From Diaminobutyricimonas sp. LJ205 (lineage in GTDB: Bacteria; Actinomycetota; Actinomycetes; Actinomycetales; Microbacteriaceae): a stretch of 64,000 nt of DNA. The position numbers and the translations under genes are program-made. The notes beneath the pieces are model-generated. The model was not told where the DNA came from. It searched no databases and was given only the letters and a program-made list of their open reading frames with translations. This document shows, one piece after another, positions 26,970 through 34,788 of the stretch. The DNA is taken from contig NZ_CP046619.1 in the NCBI RefSeq assembly GCF_009755725.1, positions 2,294,001-2,358,000 on the forward strand, given 5' to 3'. The stretch's first letter is position 1, and each line of letters opens with the position of its first letter.

Positions 26970-27926
26970 ATGGCAAACACCAAGGCGGACGCTCCGGTCC
27001 TCCCCGAGCGCAAGAAGAGCAAGACCGGCCTGATTGTCGGCGTCGCGGTCGCCGCGGTCGCGGTCATCATCGCCGCGATCCTGATCGTCCCGAGCGTGTT
27101 CGGCAACAAGGCCGAACCGGCCGCCGCCGGCGACGCCCCGCTCACGACCGTCAAGATCGGCACCACCGACGCGAGCCAGCCGCACTGGCAGATCCTCAGC
27201 GAGCTGCTGCTCGAGGAGGGCATCGAGCTCGAGCTGGTGAACTTCACCGAGTACCCGCTGCCGAACCCGGCACTCGCGGCCGGTGAAACCGACCTGAACG
27301 CGTTCCAGCACCTGGACTACCTGTCCAACCACAATGTGGCCACCGGCGATGACCTGCAGCCGATCGGCTCGACCATCATCGTGCCACTGCCGCTGTACTC
27401 CGAGAAGTGGGATTCGGTTGAGGAGATTCCGGATGGCGCGCAGATCGCGATCCCGAACGACCCGAGCAACCAGGCGCGTGCGCTGGGCGTGCTCGAATCC
27501 GCCGGACTGATCACGCTCGACGGCAAGGAGCAGGTTCCCACACCGGCGAACATCGACGCCGCCAAGTCTCGCGTCACCGTGATCCCGATCGAGGCGTCGC
27601 AGACCCCGGCCGCACTGCAGTCTGCCGACGGTGCGATCATCAACAACAACTTCTCGCGTGACGCCGGTCTCGACCCACAGACCGCGCTGTTCTCGGTGGA
27701 CCCCAACGACCCGAAGAGCTGGCCGTACCTGAACGTGATCGCCGCCCGCGCGGACGACATCGACAACCCGACCTACCTCAGGGTCGCCAAGCTGTACCAC
27801 TCGCCCGCGGTCGTCGACTCGGTCGTCGAGTCCTCCGGCGGCACCGCCGTGGTGATCGAACTCGACCCCGAAGAGCTGCGCGACCGCCTCGCCAGCATCG
27901 AGGAAGACAAGCGCGCCGCCAAGTAG
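26970..27926 (+). CDS. metQ: MetQ / NlpA-family substrate-binding protein with membrane anchor
   Basis: The 318-residue protein is the binding component of a methionine-type ABC importer. The fold is shown by VKIGTTDASQPHWQILSELL, GETDLNAFQHLDYLSNHN, GAQIAIPNDPSNQARALGVL and GAIINNNFSRDAGLDP. Unlike most family members it has no lipobox cysteine. A charged N-terminus (ERKKSKTG) is followed by one hydrophobic helix (LIVGVAVAAVAVIIAAILIV), so it is probably anchored by an uncleaved helix. It is followed, after a REP cluster, by metN and metI. The symbol reflects family; the real ligand may be another sulfur compound. Confidence 0.88.
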   Translation: MANTKADAPVLPERKKSKTGLIVGVAVAAVAVIIAAILIVPSVFGNKAEPAAAGDAPLTTVKIGTTDASQPHWQILSELLLEEGIELELVNFTEYPLPNPALAAGETDLNAFQHLDYLSNHNVATGDDLQPIGSTIIVPLPLYSEKWDSVEEIPDGAQIAIPNDPSNQARALGVLESAGLITLDGKEQVPTPANIDAAKSRVTVIPIEASQTPAALQSADGAIINNNFSRDAGLDPQTALFSVDPNDPKSWPYLNVIAARADDIDNPTYLRVAKLYHSPAVVDSVVESSGGTAVVIELDPEELRDRLASIEEDKRAAK

Positions 27927-27950
27927 CGCACCGGGTGGTGCGGGCTCGGA

Positions 27951-28030
27951 TCCGCTGATCGAGCGACACCCGCTGATCGAACCGGGCCCGCTGATCGAAC
28001 CGGACCCGCTGATCGAGCTTGTCGAGATCC
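27951..28030. repeat. Four REP-like units between metQ and metN
   Basis: Four units of the form CCGCTGATCGA(G/A), the last followed by GCTTGTCGAGATCC, lie between metQ and the metN ribosome-binding site. They belong to the same family as the units at 3233-3330, with CTGATCGA instead of CTGGTCGA. Intercistronic REP units often affect mRNA processing and could lower metNI relative to metQ. Confidence 0.75.
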
Positions 28031-28081
28031 CGCACCACCCCGCACACCGCACGCATCACCCGCCCACGAAGGAGACCCTCC

Positions 28082-29125
28082 ATGGCGATCATCGAATTCG
28101 AGAACGTGAGCAAGACGTTCGACACCCCGAGCGGCCCGGTCACGGCCGTCGACGCGGTCGACCTCACGATCAACGCCGGCGAGATCTTCGGCATCATCGG
28201 TTACTCCGGTGCGGGCAAGAGCACCCTGGTGCGGCTGATCAATGGACTCGAACGGCCCACCAGCGGCCGAGTCACCGTGGACGGCGTCGATATCCAGTCC
28301 CTGCCCGAACGGAGCCTGCGCCCGGTCCGCGCCCGGATTGGCATGATCTTCCAGCAGTTCAACCTGTTCCGTTCGCGCACGGTCGCGGGCAACGTGGCCT
28401 ATCCGCTGCGCGTCGCCGGCTGGCCGAAGGCCAGGCGCGACGCCCGGGTCGCCGAGCTCTTGCACTTCGTCGGCCTACTCGATCGGGCGCACTCCTACCC
28501 CGACCAGCTTTCCGGCGGACAGAAGCAACGGGTCGGCGTCGCCCGCGCGCTCGCTACGTCACCTCGGATCCTGCTCGCCGACGAATCGACGAGCGCCCTC
28601 GATCCTGAAACCACGCAGGACGTGCTCGCCCTGCTGCAGAAGGTCAACCGCGAATTCGGCGTGACCATCGTCGTGATCACCCACGAGATGGAAGTCGTCC
28701 GACGCATCGCCGACCGAGTTGCCGTGCTCGACGCCGGACGCATCGTCGAAGAGGGCAGCGTATTCGACGTCTTCTCCTCTCCCGCTACCGCTACCGCGCA
28801 TCGCTTCGTCAGTACCGTGCTACACGACACCCCCGACACCGACGATCTCCACCGGCTGCGGGCCGCGCACTCCGGGCGGATCATCAGCGCCGCCATCGCG
28901 GACGGCAACCGGGTCGGCTCGGTGCTCTCGGATGCCGGAGCCCACGACGTTCGATTCGAGATCATCTTCGGCGGCATCTCGTCGCTGCAGGGCCGGTCGT
29001 TCGGCTCGCTGACCATTGAGCTGACCGGTCCGGATGCCGGCATCGACGCGGTCATCGCCGAATTGTCGCAGGTCACCGAGGTCACCGAACTGGCGACGCC
29101 GATCCGGGAAGGGGCCATCGCATGA
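28082..29125 (+). CDS. metN: Methionine-type ABC transporter ATP-binding protein
   Basis: The 347-residue ATPase has Walker A GYSGAGKST, signature LSGGQKQR, Walker B LLADESTSALDP and switch histidine in VITHEM. A C-terminal NIL ligand-sensing domain follows (about residues 265-340, GSLTIELTGPDAGIDAVIAE), which in MetN inhibits transport when the substrate is abundant. The ATG at 28082 has AAGGAGA upstream. It overlaps metI by four bases (ATGA). Confidence 0.95.
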   Translation: MAIIEFENVSKTFDTPSGPVTAVDAVDLTINAGEIFGIIGYSGAGKSTLVRLINGLERPTSGRVTVDGVDIQSLPERSLRPVRARIGMIFQQFNLFRSRTVAGNVAYPLRVAGWPKARRDARVAELLHFVGLLDRAHSYPDQLSGGQKQRVGVARALATSPRILLADESTSALDPETTQDVLALLQKVNREFGVTIVVITHEMEVVRRIADRVAVLDAGRIVEEGSVFDVFSSPATATAHRFVSTVLHDTPDTDDLHRLRAAHSGRIISAAIADGNRVGSVLSDAGAHDVRFEIIFGGISSLQGRSFGSLTIELTGPDAGIDAVIAELSQVTEVTELATPIREGAIA

Positions 29126-29790
29126 CCGAGGGTTGGGAGTGGGACTGGCACACGCCGCTGCTGTTTGAGGCAATCACCGACACGCTGTACATGGTCGCCG
29201 TGACCATGCTCGTCGGAGGCGCCCTCGGCATCGCACTCGGGGTCGCGCTGTACGTCACCCGACCGGGCGCGATCCTAGCGAACCGCTGGGTCTTCGGCAT
29301 CCTGAACATCGGCGTGAACATCGTGCGGCCGATCCCGTTCGTGATCCTGCTGGTGGCGGCCACGCCGCTCACCGTGACCCTGGTCGGCACGTTCCTGGGC
29401 ACCACCGCGGCCATCGTCCCGTTGTCGATCGCGACCGCGTTCGGCGTCTCGCGGATCGTCGAGCAGAACCTGGTCACGATCGACCCGGGCGTGATCGAGG
29501 CAGCGCGGGCAGTCGGGTCGGGGCCGTGGCGGATCATCCTGACCCTGCTCGTGCCGGAAGCCCTCGGCCCGCTCATCCTCGGTTACACGTTCGTGTTCGT
29601 CGCCGTGATCGATGCAACGGCGGTGGCCGGCATCGTCGGCGGCGGCGGTCTCGGCGACTTCGCGCTCACTTACGGGCACCACCGCTGGAACAGCGCCGTC
29701 GTCTGGATCACCGTGGGTGTGATCATCCTGCTGGTGCAGTTGGTGCAGCTGCTGGGTAATCACCTCGCGCGGAAGGCGCTGCGGCACTAG
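29122..29790 (+). CDS. metI: Methionine-type ABC transporter permease
   Basis: The 222-residue inner-membrane protein has five predicted helices and the permease loop IEAARAVGSGPWRIILTLLV, which contacts MetN. The IVGGGGLGDFALTYGHHRWN stretch is typical of MetI. The start overlaps the metN stop. It completes the importer whose genes face the flavin monooxygenase operon. Confidence 0.95.
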   Translation: MTEGWEWDWHTPLLFEAITDTLYMVAVTMLVGGALGIALGVALYVTRPGAILANRWVFGILNIGVNIVRPIPFVILLVAATPLTVTLVGTFLGTTAAIVPLSIATAFGVSRIVEQNLVTIDPGVIEAARAVGSGPWRIILTLLVPEALGPLILGYTFVFVAVIDATAVAGIVGGGGLGDFALTYGHHRWNSAVVWITVGVIILLVQLVQLLGNHLARKALRH

Positions 29791-29860
29791 GTCCGGCCCG
29801 ACGCGACGCGGACCGGCCAGGTCGTTGCCCCAGCGCCGGTCCTCGTCCATGCTCGTAACC

Positions 29861-30670
29861 ATGCGCTTTAGTGAATCCCGCCCACAAATCGGCGCTGGTG
29901 TGCTTGTCATCCTTGTTGCGGGCACGCTGACCGGATGCACGGGCGGCATTCTGCCAGCGAGTGACACGCGGTCGCAATCCTCTGCTCGCGCCGCCGTCGC
30001 CGACGTCTCGCGTGACCTCTACCGTGTCGCCACCGACACCATCGACGATTACGCCCGCTGGGCGGACGCAGCCACCGCGCAGTCGTCAATGGTCGAGCTG
30101 ATCGGGTACGAGCCCTACCCTGACGCAGTTCACGGCGATCCGTTCGGGGCCCTCCAGTTCCGGGCGACGTTGCAGCTCTCGGAGTACGGGGACCCCTACG
30201 TGGCCTGCTTCGAGTCCGAGTTCGACTTCTGGGGCGTCGCCACCGAAGACTTCGGCGACGACAGGGCAGTCGCTCGGGACATCCAGTGCCCAGCCGATGC
30301 GCAGCGGATCGCTCCGCCCGTGGACACGCGAATTGTCGAGGTCGTCCCTGAGGGCACCGAGGCGCTTGTCATCGAGGTGCTCACGAACGCTCCCGCCACG
30401 ATGACCGCCGACGAGATCGTCGCCGAGGTGACCGCGCGGATGCCGCAACCGACCGGTGATCGGGAGGTGCCGTTCGAGCCCGCGGCGACCGTGGATGGCG
30501 GTGACATCGGATTCGCGATGGGCGACGCTGGCGACTGCCTGCTCGTGAAGCGCACCTCCACGGGCGTCAACGTGTTGTATGTACCACGCATCCTTTTGCA
30601 GCCCGGGGAGCTCGGGTGCCAAGCCAAGACGGCGCTACTACCCGCCGATCAGTTGCGTCCTCCGCACTGA
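29861..30670 (+). CDS. Putative lipoprotein of unknown function
   Basis: I do not recognise the family. The N-terminus is a lipoprotein signal with the lipobox LTGC (AGVLVILVAGTLTGCTGG), predicting attachment to the outer face of the membrane. The mature part (about 240 residues) is acidic with several cysteines (for example YVACFES, DIQCPAD, GDCLLVK, GELGCQ) that could form two disulfides. ATGs at 29825, 29849 and 29861 are possible; the last places the signal peptide best. It lies 70 bp after metI and may be read through from it, but no functional link is visible. Confidence 0.65.
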   Translation: MRFSESRPQIGAGVLVILVAGTLTGCTGGILPASDTRSQSSARAAVADVSRDLYRVATDTIDDYARWADAATAQSSMVELIGYEPYPDAVHGDPFGALQFRATLQLSEYGDPYVACFESEFDFWGVATEDFGDDRAVARDIQCPADAQRIAPPVDTRIVEVVPEGTEALVIEVLTNAPATMTADEIVAEVTARMPQPTGDREVPFEPAATVDGGDIGFAMGDAGDCLLVKRTSTGVNVLYVPRILLQPGELGCQAKTALLPADQLRPPH

Positions 30671-30750
30671 GCATGGGTCGGGCTACCGCAGGTTGATGCC
30701 ATGCTGACGCCGTTGTCTCTCCCCGCCGAGCCGTGCGGGCCGGCGCGGGC

Positions 30751-30800
30751 GACCGGCAGCGACCTGCGGCGACCAGCGGCGACCAGCGGCGACCAGCGGC
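30751..30800. repeat. 10-bp tandem repeat (GACCAGCGGC)n
   Basis: Three exact units of GACCAGCGGC (30771-30800) are preceded by two degenerate ones (GACCGGCAGC, GACCTGCGGC). The core CGACCAGCGG is the end of the dispersed REP unit, so this looks like local expansion of a REP half. It ends 7 bp before the stop of the DUF559 gene. Confidence 0.7.
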
Positions 30801-30807
30801 GAGCCAC

Positions 30808-31707
30808 CTAGCGCCCTTCCAGCGCGGCAAGGATGCGCCGGATGAGGATCGGCGGTCGGATGAAGATGTCATCCGACACCACCTTCACCACGCGCCATCC
30901 GACCTGCTCGAATCGCTCGGTTCGGCTGATGTCGTCAACAAACGTCGCCCGGTCTGTACGGTGACCGTCCCCGAGGTACTCAAGCCCCACCCGCTCTTTC
31001 GGGTACGCCAGATCCGGTGTGCCGACGAAGTCTCCGTTCGAGTCGCGCACCGTGTAACCCACAAGCGGCTCAGGCAAGCCCGCCCGCACGATGAGCAGCC
31101 GCAGAAGCGTTTCTGGCCGAGAGTCCGTCCTGGCGCGAATCTGAGGTACGGCCTGCGTCAGGTTCCGGATGCCGCGGAATCCAGACGCGCGGTCGACCCG
31201 TTCGAGCACGTCGTCGAGCGTCGCGGGAGGAATCTTGCGACGAACCAAGGAGTCCCCGCAAACAATCAGTTCGTCGAGTGTGAGCAGCGGCGCGAGTTGC
31301 ATCCACGCGGTGATCGGGTCGATGACCGGCAGCCCGCTCCACGTCTGGCCATGAGACATCCCGTTGCTGATCTCGTGGCCGAGGATCCCAGTTGTTCTCG
31401 GCGGTCGGGCGGGGTGCCGCACCGCGACGTGCAGGTTGCGTTCCTCTTCAATGCGCCGTGGCAGCCTGAGCCCGTAGATCATGGCGGCCGTGCCATGGCT
31501 GAAGACCTGACCCGGACGTAGACGGGGAACGTACTCACGGCATCGGCCCACGACATCCGTGGCCGCCTCAGCCGAACTGCGGACCCCGTGGAACGGCGCA
31601 GCGAGGTCGGCCGCTCGAAGTCGTTTCGCTGGAACTCCGGCGTCCCGGGCAGTCGCCACAGTGAACACAGTTCGGGCGAGCGTTGGAGGGAGATCCCGTC
31701 GCTGCAT
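30808..31707 (-). CDS. DUF559-type endonuclease-fold protein with AbiEi-like N-terminus
   Basis: The 299-residue protein has an N-terminal wing-like region (LPPTLARTVFTVATARDAGV), a middle domain like the type IV antitoxin AbiEi family (VFSHGTAAMIYGLRLPRRI, LPVIDPITAWMQLAPLLTLD) and a C-terminal Vsr/DUF559 domain (GTPDLAYPKERVGLEYLGDG, TERFEQVGWRVVKVVSDDIF). Such proteins are numerous in actinobacteria and their role is not established. No partner toxin gene adjoins it. I chose the ATG at 31707; another start at 31782 adds 25 residues. It is flanked by repeats on both sides: the 10-bp array at the 3' end and four 57-bp palindromes upstream. Confidence 0.78.
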   Translation of the reverse strand: MQRRDLPPTLARTVFTVATARDAGVPAKRLRAADLAAPFHGVRSSAEAATDVVGRCREYVPRLRPGQVFSHGTAAMIYGLRLPRRIEEERNLHVAVRHPARPPRTTGILGHEISNGMSHGQTWSGLPVIDPITAWMQLAPLLTLDELIVCGDSLVRRKIPPATLDDVLERVDRASGFRGIRNLTQAVPQIRARTDSRPETLLRLLIVRAGLPEPLVGYTVRDSNGDFVGTPDLAYPKERVGLEYLGDGHRTDRATFVDDISRTERFEQVGWRVVKVVSDDIFIRPPILIRRILAALEGR

Positions 31708-31827
31708 GCAGACAAACTGCCCGGTTTCCGCGTCGACGGCACGAGTTGTCCACAAGGGGCACCTTCCCCACCCAATTCGCACCAGAACACCGACGAACTC
31801 CTCGCCAAAACGCCACGGAAGCGCACT

Positions 31828-31884
31828 CGACTCGCCAAGAATGGCCCATGCACTCGCCGAGCATGGGCACCATTTGGCGAGTCA
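31828..31884. repeat. 57-bp palindromic element, copy C
   Basis: The arms are CGACTCGCCAA and TTGGCGAGTC, with inner arms GCCCATGC and GCATGGGC that are perfectly complementary. The central loop is about 10 nt. This is the most complete palindrome of the six copies. It lies upstream of the DUF559 gene, in a 700-bp gene-free stretch. Confidence 0.88.
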
Positions 31885-31922
31885 GTCCGAACGGATGCCG
31901 CCGCCAGACCCGCGCTTTCAAT

Positions 31923-31979
31923 CGACTCGCCAGAAAAGGCCCATGCACCCGCCGAGCACTGGCACCTTTTGGCGAGTCG
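31923..31979. repeat. 57-bp palindromic element, copy D
   Basis: It has the same outer arms as copy C and the inner left arm GGCCCATGC; the right inner arm is degenerate (GCACTGGC). It is 38 bp from copy C and in the same orientation. Confidence 0.87.
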
Positions 31980-32026
31980 GTGGAGCGAGGGGTTGATGGA
32001 GCATTCGTGAAACGTGCAGACGCAAT

Positions 32027-32083
32027 CGACTCGCCAGAAATGGCCCATGCTTCCGCTGACGATGGGCGCTTTCTGGCGAGTCA
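32027..32083. repeat. 57-bp palindromic element, copy E
   Basis: The outer arms are CGACTCGCCAG and CTGGCGAGTC, and the inner arms GCCCATGC and GATGGGC. It is 47 bp from copy D. A compensatory pair (A in the left arm with T in the right) next to the outer arm suggests that pairing is maintained. Confidence 0.87.
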
Positions 32084-32122
32084 AAGGCGAGGACCAGCCG
32101 CTCGGAGACGCGCACCTTGGAT

Positions 32123-32179
32123 CGACTCGCCAAGAATTGCCCATGCAGTCGCCGCGCATGGGCACTTTTTAGCGAGTCG
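32123..32179. repeat. 57-bp palindromic element, copy F
   Basis: The outer arms are CGACTCGCC and AGCGAGTCG, with inner arms GCCCATGC and GCATGGGC. It leads directly into an 8-bp tandem array built from its right arm. Copies C-F and the array fill the 700-bp interval between the DUF559 gene and ispE; no gene is visible in it. Confidence 0.87.
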
Positions 32180-32184
32180 CCTTC

Positions 32185-32264
32185 GGCGAGTCGGCGAGTC
32201 AGCGAGTCGGCGAGTCAGCGAGTCAGCGAGTCAGCGAGTCAGCGAGTCAGCGAGTCAGCGAGTC
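32185..32264. repeat. 8-bp tandem array, ten units of (A/G)GCGAGTC
   Basis: Ten uninterrupted units of AGCGAGTC or GGCGAGTC follow copy F. The unit equals the outer right arm of the 57-bp palindrome, so the array most likely arose by slippage on that arm. It is non-coding and its copy number is probably variable between strains. Confidence 0.9.
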
Positions 32265-32407
32265 AGCTTCGGTGGAGTCAGCTTCTAGCGAGTCTGGCTA
32301 ATCGGCGAGACGAAAGTCGGCGAGACGGATCTTGCGCGCGAGTGATCCAGGGGTGTCTTAGGAGCAGCAGAAACCCGGGCGTCCCGGCGGTCTGACCGCG
32401 CCGGCCC

Positions 32408-33343
32408 CTACTCCCCCAGCACGCGCGCGCCGTGCACGGGACCCGTCGCCCGGACCACGTTCAACCGCGCGGCGGAGAGCGCCACCTGCAACTCCAGCGC
32501 ACTGTCGACATCTGCCACCAGGAACGCCACCGTTGGACCCGAGCCTGAGACGATGCCGGCCAGCGCGCCGTTCGCTTCCCCGAGCTCGAGGATGCCCGTG
32601 AGCGACGGCGCCAGGTGCAGCGCCGCGGCTTGCAGGTCGTTGTGCAGGGTGTCCGCGAGCATGTGCGGGTCGCCGGCGCGTAGGGCGTGCAGCACGGCCA
32701 TGTCCACGGTGGGCGTCGGCGTCGTCGGCAGCAGCTGGGTGCCGTTGCGGTCGCGGTGGGCGTCGAGTTCCCGGTAGACCTCCGGTGTCGAGAGGCCGAA
32801 TTCCGCGGGAACCAGCACCCAGTGGAAGTGCCCCTTCGCCAGCGCCGGGCTCAGCTGGTCGCCGCGCCCGGTGCCGATCGCGGTGCCGCCGGTCAGGGCG
32901 AAGGGCACATCCGCGCCGAGCTGCGCCGCGAGGGCGATCATCTCGTCACGCGGCAGTTCGGTGCCCCAGAGCGTGTCACAGGCCAGCAGTGTGGCCGCGG
33001 CATCCGCCGACCCGCCGCCCATGCCGCCGGTGACCGGCACGTGCTTCTCCAGTTCCAGCCGCACGCCGCCGCTGTAGCCGGTGCGATCGGCGAGCAGCCG
33101 CGCCGCCTTCAGGGCGATGTTGGTCTCGTCGGCCGGCACCCGGGACAGGTCGACCGACCCGCTCACCGACACCGAGAAGTCGTTCGCCGGGTACGCCCGG
33201 ACATCCTCGTACAGCGACACCGCCTGGTACGCGATGGCCACATCGTGGTAGCCGTCGTCCTGCAGCGACCCCACCTTGAGGAAGACGTTGATCTTGCCGG
33301 GCGCTCTGGTGTGCACCATCCGAGGGGTGGGACCGGCCGTCAT
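32408..33343 (-). CDS. ispE: 4-diphosphocytidyl-2-C-methyl-D-erythritol kinase
   Basis: IspE phosphorylates CDP-methylerythritol in the non-mevalonate isoprenoid pathway. The GHMP-kinase motifs are visible: [12 protein letters not shown] at the N-terminus, the ATP loop [17 protein letters not shown], and the C-terminal [15 protein letters not shown]. The length of 311 residues is normal. I use the ATG at 33343; a TTG three codons upstream is an alternative. It lies at the end of the metG-tatD-rsmA block on the same strand, an order typical of actinobacteria, here with a DUF4287 gene inserted between rsmA and ispE. Confidence 0.95.
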   Translation of the reverse strand: MTAGPTPRMVHTRAPGKINVFLKVGSLQDDGYHDVAIAYQAVSLYEDVRAYPANDFSVSVSGSVDLSRVPADETNIALKAARLLADRTGYSGGVRLELEKHVPVTGGMGGGSADAAATLLACDTLWGTELPRDEMIALAAQLGADVPFALTGGTAIGTGRGDQLSPALAKGHFHWVLVPAEFGLSTPEVYRELDAHRDRNGTQLLPTTPTPTVDMAVLHALRAGDPHMLADTLHNDLQAAALHLAPSLTGILELGEANGALAGIVSGSGPTVAFLVADVDSALELQVALSAARLNVVRATGPVHGARVLGE

Positions 33344-33370
33344 GGATTCCAACCTAGCGGCAGGCGAGCG

Positions 33371-33910
33371 TCAGAGAGACGAAGCCAGTTCCGTCAGCAG
33401 CCGGGCGAGTTCCGGTTTCGCATGCTCGACCCGGGTGCCGTCGATGATCCCGGAGTGCGTCAGGTTGACCATCGTCTTCGCGCCGCGGTCCTCACAGGTG
33501 GCCAGCACGCTCTCGCCGTTGATCTTCCAGCGCGCGTAGGGACGCTTCGCGGCACGATTCGCGGATGCCGCGTCCTGCCCGTACTCGGCGGTGAGCAGTT
33601 CGATCATCCGGCCGTAGACGGTGTCGATCGGCGCCGCGACGGTCTTGGTCGACCCGACCGAAAAGGTCCCGTCACCCTGCTGGCCGGGCAGGCGCATGCC
33701 GCGCTCCTGCTCGTAGCGCACGGTCACGCTCTGCGCCCACCACGGATCCACGGACTGGTCTTCGACCAGCCAGCGGGCGATCTCGGTGTGTGTCCAGTTG
33801 GTGGCCGTCTCGGCATCGAGAGCTTCGAACCACTCCGACGGGTGCTTGCCGGTGGCCTTCTGCATGGCCTCGTCGCTCAGGTTGCTCTTGTGGTGGGAGA
33901 CGCCAGTCAT
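33371..33910 (-). CDS. DUF4287 domain protein with SRPBCC-like C-terminus
   Basis: The 179-residue soluble protein begins with a DUF4287-type segment (SDEAMQKATGKHPSEWFEAL, WTHTEIARWLVED, WWAQSVTVRYEQERG). A C-terminal part of about 100 residues resembles an SRPBCC / AHSA1-like fold (STKTVAAPIDTVYGRMIELL). The family is widespread in actinobacteria and its function is unknown. The frame is open further upstream, but that part overlaps rsmA; the ATG at 33910 fits the domain start. It sits between rsmA and ispE. Confidence 0.8.
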   Translation of the reverse strand: MTGVSHHKSNLSDEAMQKATGKHPSEWFEALDAETATNWTHTEIARWLVEDQSVDPWWAQSVTVRYEQERGMRLPGQQGDGTFSVGSTKTVAAPIDTVYGRMIELLTAEYGQDAASANRAAKRPYARWKINGESVLATCEDRGAKTMVNLTHSGIIDGTRVEHAKPELARLLTELASSL

Positions 33911-33924
33911 GTGGTCCAGTCTGT

Positions 33925-33962
33925 CACTCGCGGCGCTCGCGGCGCTCCTCAACCAGCGGTTT
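33925..33962. repeat. REP-like element overlapping the rsmA stop codon
   Basis: The plus strand reads CACTCGCGGCGCTCGCGGCG followed by CTCCTCAACCAGCGG. On the minus strand CGCTGGTTGAGGAGCG contains the rsmA stop codon TGA. It is the long form of the REP family, also found at 35712-35750 and 59952-60000. Confidence 0.7.
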
Positions 33963-34788
33963 CGCCAACGCGCGCGATCGCCAGGAAGTCGTCGATGGTC
34001 AGCTCCTCGCCGCGGGCGGTCGGCTTGAGCCCCGCCGCCTCCAGTCGCGCCGATGCCGCGGACGAGTCCCCCAGCACCACCGACAACGCCTGCCGGAGCA
34101 TCTTCCGCCGCTGCTGGAACGCGGCGTCCACCAGTGCGAAGGTCGCCAGCCGTTCCGCCTCGGTGCCGGGCGCGACACCGCGCTCGAAACCGACCAGGAT
34201 GGAGTCCACGTTCGGCACCGGCCAGAACACCTGTCGGCTGACCAATCCCGAGGTCTTCCACTTCCCGTACCAGGCGGCCTTGATGCTCGGCGCCCCGTAG
34301 ACCTTCGAGCCAGGACCGGCCGCGAGCCGCTGACCGACCTCGGCCTGCACCATCACCAGCCCGTGATCCAGCGTCGGGAAGTGCTCGAGGAAATGCAGCA
34401 GCACCGGCACCGAGATGTTGTACGGCAGGTTCGCCACGAGCGCGGTCGGCGTTTCGGGAAGCGACCTCACGGTCATCGCGTCCTGGGTCACCACCGTGAG
34501 CGGCGCACCCGGATGCAGCAATTCCACCGTCTTCGGCAGCTGCTCGGCCAGGCGCTTGTCGATTTCCACGGCGATGACGGATGCCCCGACCTCGAGCAGG
34601 CCGAGGGTGAGCGACCCGAGTCCCGGCCCGATCTCAACCACCGTCTGGCCCGGCGCGACATGCGCGGCGGCGACGATCCGGCGCACCGTGTTGCCGTCGT
34701 GGACGAAGTTCTGGCCGAGCTTCTTAGTCGGCTGGATGCCGAGCAGCTCGGCGAGGTCGCGGATCTCCGCCGGCCCGAGGAGGCTCAT
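33949..34788 (-). CDS. rsmA: 16S rRNA (adenine1518-N6/adenine1519-N6)-dimethyltransferase
   Basis: RsmA (KsgA) dimethylates two adjacent adenines near the 3' end of 16S rRNA. Visible features are KLGQNFVHDGNTVRRIV, the SAM motif VVEIGPGLGSLTLGLL, motif IV ANLPYNISVPVLLHFL and the C-terminal RRKMLRQAL. The length is 279 residues. The ATG overlaps the tatD stop (ATGA). The last three codons and the stop (Thr-Ala-Gly-TGA) run into a REP-like element. Confidence 0.95.
   Translation of the reverse strand: MSLLGPAEIRDLAELLGIQPTKKLGQNFVHDGNTVRRIVAAAHVAPGQTVVEIGPGLGSLTLGLLEVGASVIAVEIDKRLAEQLPKTVELLHPGAPLTVVTQDAMTVRSLPETPTALVANLPYNISVPVLLHFLEHFPTLDHGLVMVQAEVGQRLAAGPGSKVYGAPSIKAAWYGKWKTSGLVSRQVFWPVPNVDSILVGFERGVAPGTEAERLATFALVDAAFQQRRKMLRQALSVVLGDSSAASARLEAAGLKPTARGEELTIDDFLAIARVGETAG

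Noticed and set aside
30808-31707. Toxin-antitoxin pair of the AbiE type
   Set aside because: Only the AbiEi-like/DUF559 protein is present. No AbiEii nucleotidyltransferase gene is adjacent.
31746-31754. DnaA box (TTGTCCACA) as part of an origin
   Set aside because: It is a single site just upstream of the DUF559 gene. No cluster of boxes, no dnaA/dnaN and no AT-rich region is nearby.
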